DNA of 64,000 nt from Kitasatospora humi (GCF_020907985.1 NZ_JAJJPA010000036.1:1-64000); one strand, 5' to 3'; positions 40,216 through 49,240 are shown, counted from the first letter of the stretch. Numbers and translations are program-made. Notes: generated by a model from the sequence alone, not told the origin.

Positions 40216-41427
40216 ATGCTGCTGCGGACCAGGGTGGCGATCGTCGGCGCCGGGCCGGCCGGCCTGGTGCTGGCGAACGTGCTGCGACAGGCCGGGATCG
40301 ACTGCCTGGTCGTCGAGCGGCGCAGCCGCGCCCATGTGGAGAACCGGGCCCGGGCCGGCCTGATCGAGCACCGCACGGTCGAGTTCCTGCGCGCCCACGG
40401 GCTGGCCGGCCGCCTGCTGGCCGAGGGAGCGGAGCACGGCAGTTGCGAGTTCCGGCACGGCGACGGGCGGTTCTCCGTGCCGTACCGGGAGTTGGCCGGC
40501 GGCCGGGCCCACCACGTCTACCCGCAGCAGTCGCTGGTCCGCGACCTGATCGCGGCCTACCTCGCGGACGGCGGCACCCTGCTCTTCTCCCATCCGGCCA
40601 TGGCGGTAGCCGACTTGGACGCCCCCGACGGTGAGCGGGCCGTGCTGCGCTGCGAGTCGCCGGACTCCGACCCGGTGCTGATCGAATGCGACTTCATCGC
40701 CGGTTGCGACGGCTTCTACGGCGCCGCTCGTCCAGCCGTGCCCGCGGGCCGGCTGCGTGCCGACGTCAAGCAGCACGAGTTCGGCTGGCTGGCGGTGCTG
40801 GCCGAGACCCCGCCGGCCACCAACGAGATCATCTACGCCCTGCACCGGGACGGCTTCGCGGGGCACATGCTGCGCACCTCGTCGGTGTCCCGCTTCTATC
40901 TGCAGTGCCCGGTCGGGGACCACCCGGAGAACTGGTCCGATGACCGGATCTGGTCGGCCCTGCACCGCCGACTGGGCTTGTCCGACAGCGAGTTGCGGCC
41001 AGGCCCGATCATCGAGAAGACCGTGCTCGACATGCGCGGTTTCGTGGCCGAGCCGATGCGGTGCGGTCGGCTCTTCCTGGTCGGTGACGCCGCGCACATC
41101 ATCACCCCTGCCGGCGGCAAGGGGATGAACCTGGCGATCGCCGATGCCGCCGAGCTGGCCGACCGGCTGCTGGTCCACTACCGCAGTGGCAACTCCGCTG
41201 TGCTGGACGGGTATTCCGCGGCGCGGCTGCCGGACATCTGGCACGCCCAGGAGTTCTCGCACTGGCTGCTGCACCTGCTGCACAGCCCGGTGGCGGGCCG
41301 GGAGGACTCCGCCTTCCTGCACCGGCTGCAGCTCTCCCGGCTGGACCGGCTGCGGGATTCGGCGGCGTTCGCGGCGAGCTTCGCGGACAGCTACGCGGGG
41401 CCGCCGGCGCGTTCACCGGTGCGCTGA
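40216..41427 (+). CDS. FAD-dependent aromatic hydroxylase, PobA (4-hydroxybenzoate 3-monooxygenase)-like
   Basis: This is a 403-residue class A flavoprotein monooxygenase. TRVAIVGAGPAGLVLANVLR is the FAD Rossmann motif, FIAGCDGFYGAARPAV the DG motif, and FLVGDAAHIITPAGGKGMNL the GD motif contacting FAD. RAGLIEHRTVEFLRAHGLAG and WHAQEFSHWLLHLLHSPVAG resemble PobA closely, and the length is near the usual 394. NADPH-dependent 3-hydroxylation of 4-hydroxybenzoate to protocatechuate is the best guess. No protocatechuate genes are adjacent, so a related phenol could be the substrate. ATG 40216 has GAGG about 7 bases upstream. Confidence 0.82.
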   Translation: MLLRTRVAIVGAGPAGLVLANVLRQAGIDCLVVERRSRAHVENRARAGLIEHRTVEFLRAHGLAGRLLAEGAEHGSCEFRHGDGRFSVPYRELAGGRAHHVYPQQSLVRDLIAAYLADGGTLLFSHPAMAVADLDAPDGERAVLRCESPDSDPVLIECDFIAGCDGFYGAARPAVPAGRLRADVKQHEFGWLAVLAETPPATNEIIYALHRDGFAGHMLRTSSVSRFYLQCPVGDHPENWSDDRIWSALHRRLGLSDSELRPGPIIEKTVLDMRGFVAEPMRCGRLFLVGDAAHIITPAGGKGMNLAIADAAELADRLLVHYRSGNSAVLDGYSAARLPDIWHAQEFSHWLLHLLHSPVAGREDSAFLHRLQLSRLDRLRDSAAFAASFADSYAGPPARSPVR

Positions 41428-41449
41428 CCGGCCGTTGGGGGCAGGTGCG

Positions 41450-42043
41450 TCACACCGTCCAACCGGTGTCGGCGGCCCAGCGCTCGGCCACCGTGACCAC
41501 GAGGTCCACCACCGGGTCCTTGACGTCGGAGTAGACGCCCACATCGGTGACCGTTTCGGCGAGCACGCTCTTGAAGCGCGCGTAGGACGGCACCGCCTCC
41601 GGGTGGGCCCGGAACCAGTCGCGGAACAGCAGCGCCAGCCGCTCGTTGGGGGAACCGGCCAGCCGGACGTGCAGGTTGGCGTCCGGGCCGGCCTGGCCGC
41701 GCCGCAACCACATCCGCTTCGCCCAGCGCGCCGGGTCGTCGTCGAGCCCGGCGGGCACGTGGTCCCGCTGGTACGGGGTGCCCTGGAAGCCCTGACCGGC
41801 GAGCGGCCCGCCGAAGAGCCGCTCGGCCTGCGCCAGGTCCGCGACGCTCACCTGGAGGTCGAAGATCGGCTTGGCCGCCATTCCGGGGACCGCGGTGCTG
41901 CCGATGTGCTCCACGCGCAGCGCCCGCGGCGCGAGCAGGACGCGCAGTTCGTCGGCAAGGGCGAGACCGGTGGACTTCCAGGTCGGGTCGTGATCGACCA
42001 CGACCGGGGCGGAGTCGGAGGCGGAGACGGCGTTGACGGGCAT
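41450..42043 (-). CDS. GrpB family protein (nucleotidyltransferase-like)
   Basis: This is a 197-residue protein with the GrpB/UPF0157 pattern: VVVDHDPTWKSTGLALADEL, then LRVEHIGSTAVPGMAAKPIF and DLQVSV (hEHIGSTaVPGl.AKPiiDi), and RRMWLRR-like strands with NLHV near the middle. The fold is related to Pol beta-type nucleotidyltransferases, and members are usually annotated as dephospho-CoA kinase-associated or of unknown role. ATG 42041-42043. No operon partner is evident. Confidence 0.9.
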   Translation of the reverse strand: MPVNAVSASDSAPVVVDHDPTWKSTGLALADELRVLLAPRALRVEHIGSTAVPGMAAKPIFDLQVSVADLAQAERLFGGPLAGQGFQGTPYQRDHVPAGLDDDPARWAKRMWLRRGQAGPDANLHVRLAGSPNERLALLFRDWFRAHPEAVPSYARFKSVLAETVTDVGVYSDVKDPVVDLVVTVAERWAADTGWTV

Positions 42044-42230
42044 TCGGCTGAGTCTAGTGGCCGTCCGCCGAACGGGTGCTTCCGCATCAACCAGCCGCCC
42101 GGCAGCAGCCGATCCGGTCGGACGCCGCAGCCCCGCGTCTGGCAGCGCACCGCACGGCTGCCGGCGCGCGATGTTCTACGTTGACTGACGCCCTATGTTG
42201 ACTGATGTGTCGCCCTGGAGTCGGGGCTCG

Positions 42231-42292
42231 GCGGTTACCCCGCGGGGCGCTGACCGGCTGGCGCCGCCCCGCGGTTACCCCGCGGTTACCCC
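42231..42292. repeat. 11-bp repeats spanning the GNAT stop
   Basis: GCGGTTACCCC is tandemly repeated at 42271-42281 and 42282-42292, with another copy at 42231-42241. The right-most copy contains the real TAA stop of the minus-strand acetyltransferase; the others repeat that stop downstream. Confidence 0.85.
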
Positions 42293-42813
42293 GCGAGGGC
42301 CCTGCTCGGGACCGCTCGCCGCATGGCCACGCGCGGCCACCGGTCCAGGCCGTGCGCCGCCTCCTTCGCCCGGACCTCCCGCAGGCCCGGTCCCCACTGG
42401 GCCTCGGGCAGTGACCGGAAGCCGCAGCGCGCGTAGTAGGGCGCGTTCCACGGCACGTCGGCGAAGGTGGTCAGGGTCAGCGCTGGAACGCCCGCCGCGC
42501 GCGCCCGCTCGGTGAGGTGGTCCAACAGCGCCCGCCCGATGCCGCGGCGGGCGCTGCCGGGGTGCACCGACACCTGCTCGACGTGCAGGGCGTCGTCGAT
42601 CCGGTCGGCGATCAGATAGGCCACCGGGGCGTCGCCCCCGTCGACCGCCGCCCAGGCCAGCCCGGACCGCTGGTGACGGGCCAGCACGTCGAGCGGCGGC
42701 GGCTCGTCCTCCGCGATCTCGGGCATCCCGATCTCGCGGAAGCACTCCCCGGCCGCCCGCTCGATGTCCTGGAGCAGCGGCAGCTCGTCGAGGCGGACGC
42801 GGCGGATCAGCAT
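42286..42813 (-). CDS. GNAT family N-acetyltransferase
   Basis: This is a 175-residue GCN5-related acetyltransferase. LHVEQVSVHPGSARRGIGRA is strand 4 with the acetyl-CoA pyrophosphate loop (R-x-x-G-x-G/A), and WNAPYYARCGFRSL is the C-terminal signature with the catalytic-type Tyr. ATG 42811-42813. It lies 12 bases downstream of a DHA2 exporter on the same strand, so both may be co-transcribed as a small detoxification unit. The substrate is unknown. Confidence 0.9.
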   Translation of the reverse strand: MLIRRVRLDELPLLQDIERAAGECFREIGMPEIAEDEPPPLDVLARHQRSGLAWAAVDGGDAPVAYLIADRIDDALHVEQVSVHPGSARRGIGRALLDHLTERARAAGVPALTLTTFADVPWNAPYYARCGFRSLPEAQWGPGLREVRAKEAAHGLDRWPRVAMRRAVPSRALAG

Positions 42814-42825
42814 GCCCCGATGATC

Positions 42826-44280
42826 TCAGGTCGTGCTCTGCTGCCGGCCGGGCAGCCCCAGGGCGAGCAGCCCGGCGATCGCGGTGAGCACGGCGGCGGC
42901 CAGGAACGCCCGGTCGTAGCCGGCGGTCAGCGCGGCCGCACCGGCGCCGCCGTGGGCGGCCGCGGTGTGCGAGGCGATGGTGGCCAGCAGGGCGAGGCCG
43001 AGGGCACCGCCGACCTGGCGCGAGGTGTTGGTCAGGCCGGAGGCCAGCCCGGCCTCCTCCCGGCGGGCTCCCGCGGTGGCCGCGGCGGTGAGCGGCATCG
43101 TCGCCAGACCCATGCCGAGCGTGCAGAGCACGAAAGGCACCACCACGCCGGTGCCGTAGTCACCGTTCGGGCGGAGCAGTGACAGCCACAGGAAGCCGGC
43201 CGTGCTCAGGGTCATGCCGGCGATCAGCAGCGGACGCGGGCCGGTGCGGTGGATCAGCCGGGTGGCGACCTGGGCGCAGACGATGATCGAGAAGCACCCG
43301 GGCAGGAAGGCCAGCCCCGCGGTCACCGGGCTGAAGCGCAGCACCAGTTGGAAGTAGAGCGACAGCAGGAACCACATCGCGAACATCGCCGCGCCCAGCG
43401 ACAGCACCGAGGCGTTGGCGACCGCGAGGGTGCGGCGGCGCAGCACGGCGAGCGGCACCAGCGGGTGGGCACTGCGGTGCTCGATGGCCGCGAACGCCGC
43501 CAGCAGCAGCACCGCCACGGCGGCCGGCAGCCAGACGGCGGGGGCGGCCCAGCCGTGCGACTCGGTGGCGATGATCGCGTAGGTGAGCGCCGTCAGCCCG
43601 CCGGTGACGGTGAGCGCGCCCGGCAGGTCCAGCCGGCGCAGCCCGCCGCCCGGTGCCTCCCCGCCGGCCACCCGGGCCAGTGCGGCGATCAGCAGCAGCA
43701 CCCCGAGCGGTACGTTGACGAAGAACACCCAGCGCCAGCCCGCGTACTGGGTCAGCACGCCGCCGAGCACCGCGCCCGCCGCGCCGCCCGCCGCCATCAC
43801 CGCGCTCCAGGCGCCCATCGCCCGGGTGCGCTCCCGTGGCTCGGTGAAGGTCGTCATGATCAGGGTGAGGGTGGCCGGCGCCAGCACGGCGCCGCCGACC
43901 CCCTGGACGGCCCGGGCCGCGATCAGCAGTGGACCGGTGCCGGCCAGCCCGCCCGCCATCGAGGCGCCGGTGAACAGCGCCAGGCCGGAGAGGAACGCCC
44001 GCCGCGCGCCCACCAGGTCGGCCAGCCGGCCGCCGAGCAGCAGCAGTCCGGCGAACCCGAGGGTGTAGGCGTTGACGATCCACTGCTGGCCGGTGGCGCC
44101 CAGCCGCAGTGAGTCGCGCATCTCGGGCAGTGCGACGTTCACGATCGACACGTCGAGCACCACCATGAACTGCGCCGCACAGGCGATCAGCAGGACGGCG
44201 GTCTTCGACGAACGGCTGCGCGCGGCGGACCCGGGTGACCGCCCGGTGGCCGCCCGGTCGGTGGTACTGGTGGTGCTCAA
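42826..44280 (-). CDS. DHA2 family MFS exporter (EmrB/QacA type)
   Basis: This is a predicted 14-helix multidrug exporter of about 484 residues. CAAQFMVVLDVSIVNVALPE is helix 1 with the conserved D, GGRLADLVGARRAFLSG the loop motif, and AVQGVGGAVLAPATLTLIMT motif C. TTG 44278-44280 is taken as the start (MSTTSTTDRAATGRSPG), with a GGGGG-containing RBS upstream; residues encoded further upstream are not protein-like. It is distinct in sequence from the DHA2 gene at 22391-23905. The downstream GNAT gene is probably in the same operon. Confidence 0.88.
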   Translation of the reverse strand: MSTTSTTDRAATGRSPGSAARSRSSKTAVLLIACAAQFMVVLDVSIVNVALPEMRDSLRLGATGQQWIVNAYTLGFAGLLLLGGRLADLVGARRAFLSGLALFTGASMAGGLAGTGPLLIAARAVQGVGGAVLAPATLTLIMTTFTEPRERTRAMGAWSAVMAAGGAAGAVLGGVLTQYAGWRWVFFVNVPLGVLLLIAALARVAGGEAPGGGLRRLDLPGALTVTGGLTALTYAIIATESHGWAAPAVWLPAAVAVLLLAAFAAIEHRSAHPLVPLAVLRRRTLAVANASVLSLGAAMFAMWFLLSLYFQLVLRFSPVTAGLAFLPGCFSIIVCAQVATRLIHRTGPRPLLIAGMTLSTAGFLWLSLLRPNGDYGTGVVVPFVLCTLGMGLATMPLTAAATAGARREEAGLASGLTNTSRQVGGALGLALLATIASHTAAAHGGAGAAALTAGYDRAFLAAAVLTAIAGLLALGLPGRQQSTT

Positions 44281-44389
44281 AGGACCCCCAAGGAAATCTG
44301 GCCTCCGGGTGCTGCCGGTTCCTCCCGAAGCACCCGGACGCCCTGCTGTGCGGTCGGTGCGGCTTCCACGCGGTCGAGGTGACGCAGCG

Positions 44390-45169
44390 TCAGCGGACCG
44401 CGACGAACATCGCGTCGGTGACGGAGCGCCAGGCGAGGCCCGCCTCACGGAATCCAGCGTCGACCAGGTGCTCGATATTCCACTCGGCGGTGTGGGTGTC
44501 GCCGTCCTTGTGGTCGCGGTAGACGGTAGAGCGGGCCGCGACGGCCTCGGCCAGCCGCGGATCGGCGGCCGCTGCCTGCCACCACTGGGCCCAGCTGAGC
44601 ACCCCGTCGGTGCTCTCGGCCAGCTGGCGCCGCTCGGTGAAGGTCTTCTGGACCGCGTTGAGCAGCGGGGTGCCCGGTTGCGGGCAGTGGTCGGCGTTGA
44701 GGAAGACGCCGCCGGGGCGGAGCAGCCCGGTCAGGTCGCGGTAGAGGCGCAGCAGCGTGCCGGTGTCCAGCCAGTGCAGGGCGGTGGCGGTGAGCACGGC
44801 GTCGAACGGGCCCTCGGGCAGTGCGGCGGCCCAGTCGGGGTCGCGCAGGTCGGCGGTGACCAGGGTGAGCCGCCGGTCGCCGCGGAAGTGGCCCTCGGCG
44901 ATCCGGAGCAGGGCGGGGTCGAGGTCGACGCCCACGCTGTGGGCCCGGGGCAGTCGGGCCAGCAGCCGCTCGGTGATGCTGGCGGTGCCGCAGGCCAGGT
45001 CGAGGACCCGGGGAGCGGGGCCGCCGACCGCCTCGACGATGTCGATCATCACGCGGAACCGCTCCTCGCGGTCGGGCAGGTACCAGCCCTGCTGGCGGTC
45101 CCAGCTGCGCTGCCAGCCGTCCCAGTAGGCGCGTTCGGCGGCGTCGTTGTCGATCTGAAGGTCCGTCAT
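44390..45169 (-). CDS. Class I SAM-dependent methyltransferase
   Basis: This is a 259-residue methyltransferase. PAPRVLDLACGTASITERLL is motif I for SAM binding, SVGVDLDPALLRIAEG motif II, FDAVLTATALHWLDTGTLLR motif III, and LLRPGGVFLNADH the post-motif strand. ATG 45167-45169 has AGGAGG 7 bases upstream. The substrate is unknown; HWLD-type small-molecule methyltransferases are the closest family. A complex palindrome just upstream suggests specific regulation. Confidence 0.9.
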   Translation of the reverse strand: MTDLQIDNDAAERAYWDGWQRSWDRQQGWYLPDREERFRVMIDIVEAVGGPAPRVLDLACGTASITERLLARLPRAHSVGVDLDPALLRIAEGHFRGDRRLTLVTADLRDPDWAAALPEGPFDAVLTATALHWLDTGTLLRLYRDLTGLLRPGGVFLNADHCPQPGTPLLNAVQKTFTERRQLAESTDGVLSWAQWWQAAAADPRLAEAVAARSTVYRDHKDGDTHTAEWNIEHLVDAGFREAGLAWRSVTDAMFVAVR

Positions 45170-45201
45170 CAGGGTTCCTCCTGAGCGTGTGGGTGCAGCC
45201 T

Positions 45202-45234
45202 GGTAAGGACCTGCTCCCATTAGCAGGTGTTACC
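45202..45234 (-). promoter_or_regulatory. Nested inverted repeat upstream of the methyltransferase
   Basis: Inner arms ACCTGCT (45209-45215) and AGCAGGT (45222-45228) are perfect around 6 bases. Outer GGTAA (45202-45206) and TTACC (45230-45234) extend the dyad. It lies 33 bases upstream of the ATG and suits an operator for a dimeric repressor. Confidence 0.5.
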
Positions 45235-45286
45235 TAGCTTGGCGCATGGTGAGGTAATAGGCAAGTGCTATTTAGGGCCATTACGA

Positions 45287-45328
45287 AGGCGGGCTGGTGG
45301 AGTGTCGTGTCACTCCACCAGCCCGCCT
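45287..45328 (-). terminator. GH31 hairpin terminator
   Basis: A perfect 18-bp stem (AGGCGGGCTGGTGGAGTG at 45287-45304, complement at 45311-45328) has a 6-base loop. It begins 14 bases downstream of the GH31 stop on the minus strand. Confidence 0.9.
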
Positions 45329-45342
45329 CGGGAACGGGTGCC

Positions 45343-47988
45343 TCAGCCGCCCAGGCCGCCCGCACCCGCCAGCAGCAGCGAGAAGCCGGCGGAGGTGGAC
45401 TGCGCCGGGGTGGTCACATGGACCACGCCGGCCGCCGGGTCGTAGCTCCAGGAGCCGGCCGGCAGCGGACGCCCGTCGAGCAGCACCTGGGCCGGAGCCG
45501 CACCGACATGGATGCTGAACCCATAGGCGCGGGCGGCCGGTTTGCCCGTGTAGTCGCCGACGCTCGGGCCGACCGTGAGCTGTGTGGCACCGTGCCCGTG
45601 CCGGCCGGTCGCGTGCACGGTCACCAACTGGGTGGCGCTGGCGCCCTGCTGGTAGGCCCGGGTGATGCCGTCGTCCTCGTACAGGGTGAACTGCGAGTCG
45701 CCCTGGGCGTAGACGTCGTAGTCCAGGCGGCCGGTGTCCCGGGTCTGCCAGGAGAGCGTGCCCTGCGGCCACATCGGCACGATCGCACCGGCCTTGACGA
45801 ACAGCGGCAGGGTGTCCAGCGGCGCGTGGTAGCCGTCGACCGTGGTCGGGCCCTGGTACGTCTTGCCGGTCCAGTAGTCCACCCAGGTGCCCGCGGGCAG
45901 GTAGATGCCGTTGCGGGTGTCGGAGGCGTCGTAGACCGGGGCGACCAGGAAGCTGTCGCCGCTGAGGAACTCGTACTTGGCCGCGTCTCCCCAGGTGTTG
46001 GGGTCGTCCGGGTAGTCCAGCACCAGCGGGCGCACCGCACCGACGCCGGTCTGGTGCGCCTGCGCGGCCAGCGTGTACAGGTACGGCAGCAGCCGCTCCT
46101 TGAGTTGGAGGTACTTGTTGTTGATGGAGGTGTAGGGCTCGCCGAACCGCCAGGGCTGCTTGTCGCTCTGGGCCCAGCCGTCCATCGTCATGATGGTCGG
46201 GATGAAGGTCTTCCACTGCAGGTCGCGGGTCTCCACCTGCGGGTCGCTGCCGAAGATCCCGCCCACGTCACCGGTGTTGTAGGCGATGCCCGACATGGTG
46301 GAGCCGGCGTAGGTGGGGATCTGCCACTTGACGTAGTCGTACGTCCCGGTCTGGTCGCCGCTCCAGAGCACCCCACAGCGCTGTGCGCCCGCCCAGGAGA
46401 CGGGCAGCCAGACGAAGCCGCGGGCGTCGCTGTTCTGCTCGATGCCGTCGTACGCCTGCTGACAGCCGTCCAGCGCGAACTGGTAGCCGGGACCGACCCA
46501 GCCGACGTCCAGCTTGCGCACCCGCACCCCGGCCTTGACCTCCTCGCCCTGGTTGGGCAGGCCGGTCGAAGTCCACAGGCCCAGCTGCATGTTGTGGTCG
46601 CGCAGGCCCTGGCCGACCTGCTGGAGGTCCTCGTAGCCGCAGCCGTAGCCGTCGTTGACCAGCATCCAGCCGAGCGGCGTCTGGTTGGCGGTGTAGCCGT
46701 CGGCCACCTTCAGGGCGTCCAGGGTGTGCCGTTCACCGCGGTTGGCGTTGTGCAGGTAGCAGTCCGAGTCGCCCGGTTCCAGGCCGTAGACCGGCGGCAT
46801 GAAGGGCTTGCCGACCAGATCGGTGTACTGCCCGATCACGGTCTTGAGGTCCGGGGTGCCGGGGCTGGCCATGAAGTACCCGTCGAACCGGCGCTCCTGG
46901 GCCGAGGTGCGGACCGGGTCGCCGAAGGCGTAGACGCCGGGCGCGAACGTGTTGCGCAGGACGCCGTAGCCGGCCGAAGACAGGTAGAAGGGCTGGGAGT
47001 TGTTGTAGCCGCCTTCGTTCCAGTCGAAGTCGTTGGCCACGTGCACGGTCTGGTCGCGGTGCGAGAAGCTGCCGTTCTGCTCGCCCGCGCCGTAGAACTG
47101 CTCCTGCGCGCCGCGCGCCAGGGTCTGCTGCATGGCGTCGCCGGTCCAGGTCAGGCCGCGGGTCTCCTGCCAGACCAGGGTCCGGTTGTCGGCCCGGTAG
47201 AGGGCGAACCGCAGCGGGCTCTTGTAGGCGCGCAGGGTGAGGTCCTTGCTGGCGATCGCCCAGTAGTCGCCGGCGTCGGACTCCTTGGTCGTCGTGATGG
47301 TCGACGGCGCGCTGGGAACGATCTCGCGCCCGGCCGGGTCGGTGAAGGTGCCGTCGGGGGCGAGTTGGAGGCGGAAGACGTCCTCGCCGGTGAAGTCGAT
47401 CCGGGCGACCGCGCTGCCCGCCTGGATCCGGTAGCTGCCGTCGGCGCCCCGGGCCAGGCCGGTGGCGTCGCCCACCGTGGTGGCGGTCGGGATGCTCGCG
47501 GTCGCGGTGTAGCCGGAGCCGGTCACCGAGTAGGGCACCACCAGCACGTGGTAGGTGCCGGAGGCGTTGGGGATCACCGCGGTCTCGGGGTCCGAGGAGG
47601 TGGCGCTCTCGGCGACCTCATGGCCGGCGCCGTCGTAGATGTAGAGGTCGAAGTCATTGCCGGCGTCGGGCCATTGGATGGCGACCGGCACGCCGCCGTC
47701 CGGGTTGCCCTGCCAGTAGCCGGCCGGCACGTCGACGGTCAGGTCGAAGTGGTCGCAGGTCTGGTCGTTCGGGTCCTGCGCCTGCGCGGGGCAGTGCGAC
47801 GGGTCGGGCGTCGAGCCGTTGGCGTAGGTGTGGCCCTGCCAGGTCAGCGTGTGGCTGCCGGTGAGCGCCAGGGTGCCGGCGGCGGGGGTGGCCGCCCGGG
47901 CGGGGGCCTGGCCGCCGAGCAGCGCACAGACCACGGCGAGCACGGCGGCGAGGGCGACGAGGGGTAACCGGGTGTGCTGTGTTCGCAT
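45343..47988 (-). CDS. Secreted glycoside hydrolase family 31 enzyme with PPC domain
   Basis: This is an extracellular alpha-glycosidase of 881 residues. A signal peptide (RLPLVALAAVLAVVCALLGG, cleavage near PARA-AT) is followed by a pre-peptidase C-terminal (PPC) beta-sandwich at about 60-165. The GH31 beta-sandwich and TIM barrel follow, then distal beta domains. The likely nucleophile is D494 in VRVRKLDVGWVGPGY, and the acid/base is D545 in GVLWSGDQTGTYDYVKWQIP. The KLDVGW context differs from the usual D-M-N-E of alpha-glucosidases and resembles a subgroup that includes alpha-N-acetylgalactosaminidases, but substrate is not proven. ATG 47986-47988. The upstream region is repeat-rich. Confidence 0.9.
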   Translation of the reverse strand: MRTQHTRLPLVALAAVLAVVCALLGGQAPARAATPAAGTLALTGSHTLTWQGHTYANGSTPDPSHCPAQAQDPNDQTCDHFDLTVDVPAGYWQGNPDGGVPVAIQWPDAGNDFDLYIYDGAGHEVAESATSSDPETAVIPNASGTYHVLVVPYSVTGSGYTATASIPTATTVGDATGLARGADGSYRIQAGSAVARIDFTGEDVFRLQLAPDGTFTDPAGREIVPSAPSTITTTKESDAGDYWAIASKDLTLRAYKSPLRFALYRADNRTLVWQETRGLTWTGDAMQQTLARGAQEQFYGAGEQNGSFSHRDQTVHVANDFDWNEGGYNNSQPFYLSSAGYGVLRNTFAPGVYAFGDPVRTSAQERRFDGYFMASPGTPDLKTVIGQYTDLVGKPFMPPVYGLEPGDSDCYLHNANRGERHTLDALKVADGYTANQTPLGWMLVNDGYGCGYEDLQQVGQGLRDHNMQLGLWTSTGLPNQGEEVKAGVRVRKLDVGWVGPGYQFALDGCQQAYDGIEQNSDARGFVWLPVSWAGAQRCGVLWSGDQTGTYDYVKWQIPTYAGSTMSGIAYNTGDVGGIFGSDPQVETRDLQWKTFIPTIMTMDGWAQSDKQPWRFGEPYTSINNKYLQLKERLLPYLYTLAAQAHQTGVGAVRPLVLDYPDDPNTWGDAAKYEFLSGDSFLVAPVYDASDTRNGIYLPAGTWVDYWTGKTYQGPTTVDGYHAPLDTLPLFVKAGAIVPMWPQGTLSWQTRDTGRLDYDVYAQGDSQFTLYEDDGITRAYQQGASATQLVTVHATGRHGHGATQLTVGPSVGDYTGKPAARAYGFSIHVGAAPAQVLLDGRPLPAGSWSYDPAAGVVHVTTPAQSTSAGFSLLLAGAGGLGG

Positions 47989-48323
47989 GCCACGTCCAAG
48001 GGGATCGAGGGCGAGCGGGGGGTCGGGCGATCGACGGATCGGGGGTCGGGCGATGGGCGGATCGGGGTCGGGGTGTCGGCGGATCGGGGTCGGGGTGTCG
48101 GGGCCGGGGAACCGGTGCCGCGCGGTGGGGCGGCGCATGAGGACGTTGTGAAGTGATCATGACAGTCGGATGAGAATGCGGGTGACCGACCGTCCCGGGG
48201 AGGCTAGCAGTCCGTTTCTGCGCGCTCAATGCTGCTGCGCGCACTTTTGCGCAAACGGTTGCCCGCCTGTCGGGCGCCCACCGGAAGGCCTGTGTGAACC
48301 CGCCGGGCTGACTCTCCGTCAGC
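47989..48323. other. Upstream region of GH31 with repeats and a candidate operator
   Basis: No gene is supported in these 335 bases. A GGATCGGGGTCGGG-type minisatellite fills 48009-48110. TTTGCGCAAA, a perfect 10-bp palindrome at 48246-48255, resembles a LacI-family half-operator core and may mediate sugar control of GH31. It also lies near the 3' end of the LysR gene. Confidence 0.5.
48009..48110. repeat. Minisatellite of GGATCGGGGTCGGG units
   Basis: Imperfect repeats of a G-rich unit alternate between about 21 and 25 bases and lie in the 5' region of the secreted GH31 gene. Confidence 0.65.
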
Positions 48324-49229
48324 TCAGCTGCCGGCGGCGGGCCGTGCCGCGGTCAGGCCGACCGGCAGCGGTACGGCCCGCAGTTCGCGGATCACCGCCC
48401 GCACCGCGGCCGTTCGGGCCAGCGCGGGCGTGCTGACGTAGCCGACCAGCCGGCTCGGTGGCTCGGGACCGAGATCGGTCACGGCCAGGCCGTCCGGGGC
48501 GCCGAGCAGCGCGAGGCGCGGCATGATCGCCATTCCGATGCCCTGGGCCACCAGGGAGAGCACCACCGTGTCATCGGCGACGTTGATCGTGGCCTGCGGG
48601 ATCCAGTCCTGCTGCTTCCACCAACTCCTGGTGTAGGAGCCGCAGTTCTCGTCCCAGTCGACCAGTGGCAGGGTGCGCGGCGCCGGATGGCCGACCGGGT
48701 GGGCCAGTGCGTAGCCCTCCGCGAACAGCGGCACCGCGACCAGTCCCGGCCGCGTCGTGGTCCCGTCCATGGTGGCCAGCCCCAGATCGGCGTGGCCGTC
48801 CGCCACCTCGCCCGCCGTGCCCCGCCCGAGCTCGCGGACGATCCGCACCTGCGGACTGAGCTCCGGGTGCCGCTCGGCCAGTCGCGCCAGCACGGCCGGC
48901 AGGAGCTGCGCGGCGATGCTGCGGAACGCGGCGATCCGCACCGGGCCCGCCACCCGGTCGGGCTCGCTCTCCCGCGCCTCGGCGCGCATCAGCTCCAGCA
49001 GCCGCAGCACCTGCCGCGCCTGGGCCACCACCCTGGTGCCGGCCGCGGTGGGCGTGGCGCCGCCGCGGCCGCGCTCGAAGAGCACCGCGCCGAGCTTGCG
49101 CTCACCGGCCCGCACCGCGTGGGAGACAGCCGACTGCGTCATGCCGAGCGCGGCCGCGGCGGCGGTGAAGCTCCGCTCCCGCTCGACGGCGACGAGGACG
49201 CGCAGCTCCTGCGGGGCGAGGTCGGTCAT
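48324..49229 (-). CDS. LysR family transcriptional regulator
   Basis: This is a 301-residue LTTR. LRVLVAVERERSFTAAAAAL, then GMTQSAVSHAVRAGERKLGA, is the winged helix-turn-helix, and the effector-binding domain begins at VAGPVRIAAFRSIAAQLLPA. ATG 49227-49229 was chosen (MTDLAPQELRVL). It diverges from an NADP-dependent oxidoreductase gene across a perfect 21-bp palindrome with T-N11-A, so it very likely regulates that gene and itself. The effector is unknown, perhaps an enone or aldehyde handled by the oxidoreductase. Confidence 0.93.
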   Translation of the reverse strand: MTDLAPQELRVLVAVERERSFTAAAAALGMTQSAVSHAVRAGERKLGAVLFERGRGGATPTAAGTRVVAQARQVLRLLELMRAEARESEPDRVAGPVRIAAFRSIAAQLLPAVLARLAERHPELSPQVRIVRELGRGTAGEVADGHADLGLATMDGTTTRPGLVAVPLFAEGYALAHPVGHPAPRTLPLVDWDENCGSYTRSWWKQQDWIPQATINVADDTVVLSLVAQGIGMAIMPRLALLGAPDGLAVTDLGPEPPSRLVGYVSTPALARTAAVRAVIRELRAVPLPVGLTAARPAAGS

Positions 49230-49240
49230 GGGGCCAGTCT

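Noticed and set aside
45265..47967. 900-codon plus-strand frame opposite the GH31 gene
   Set aside because: It is an antisense shadow rich in Gly/Arg/Val with no family features. The minus strand encodes signal peptide, PPC and GH31 motifs.
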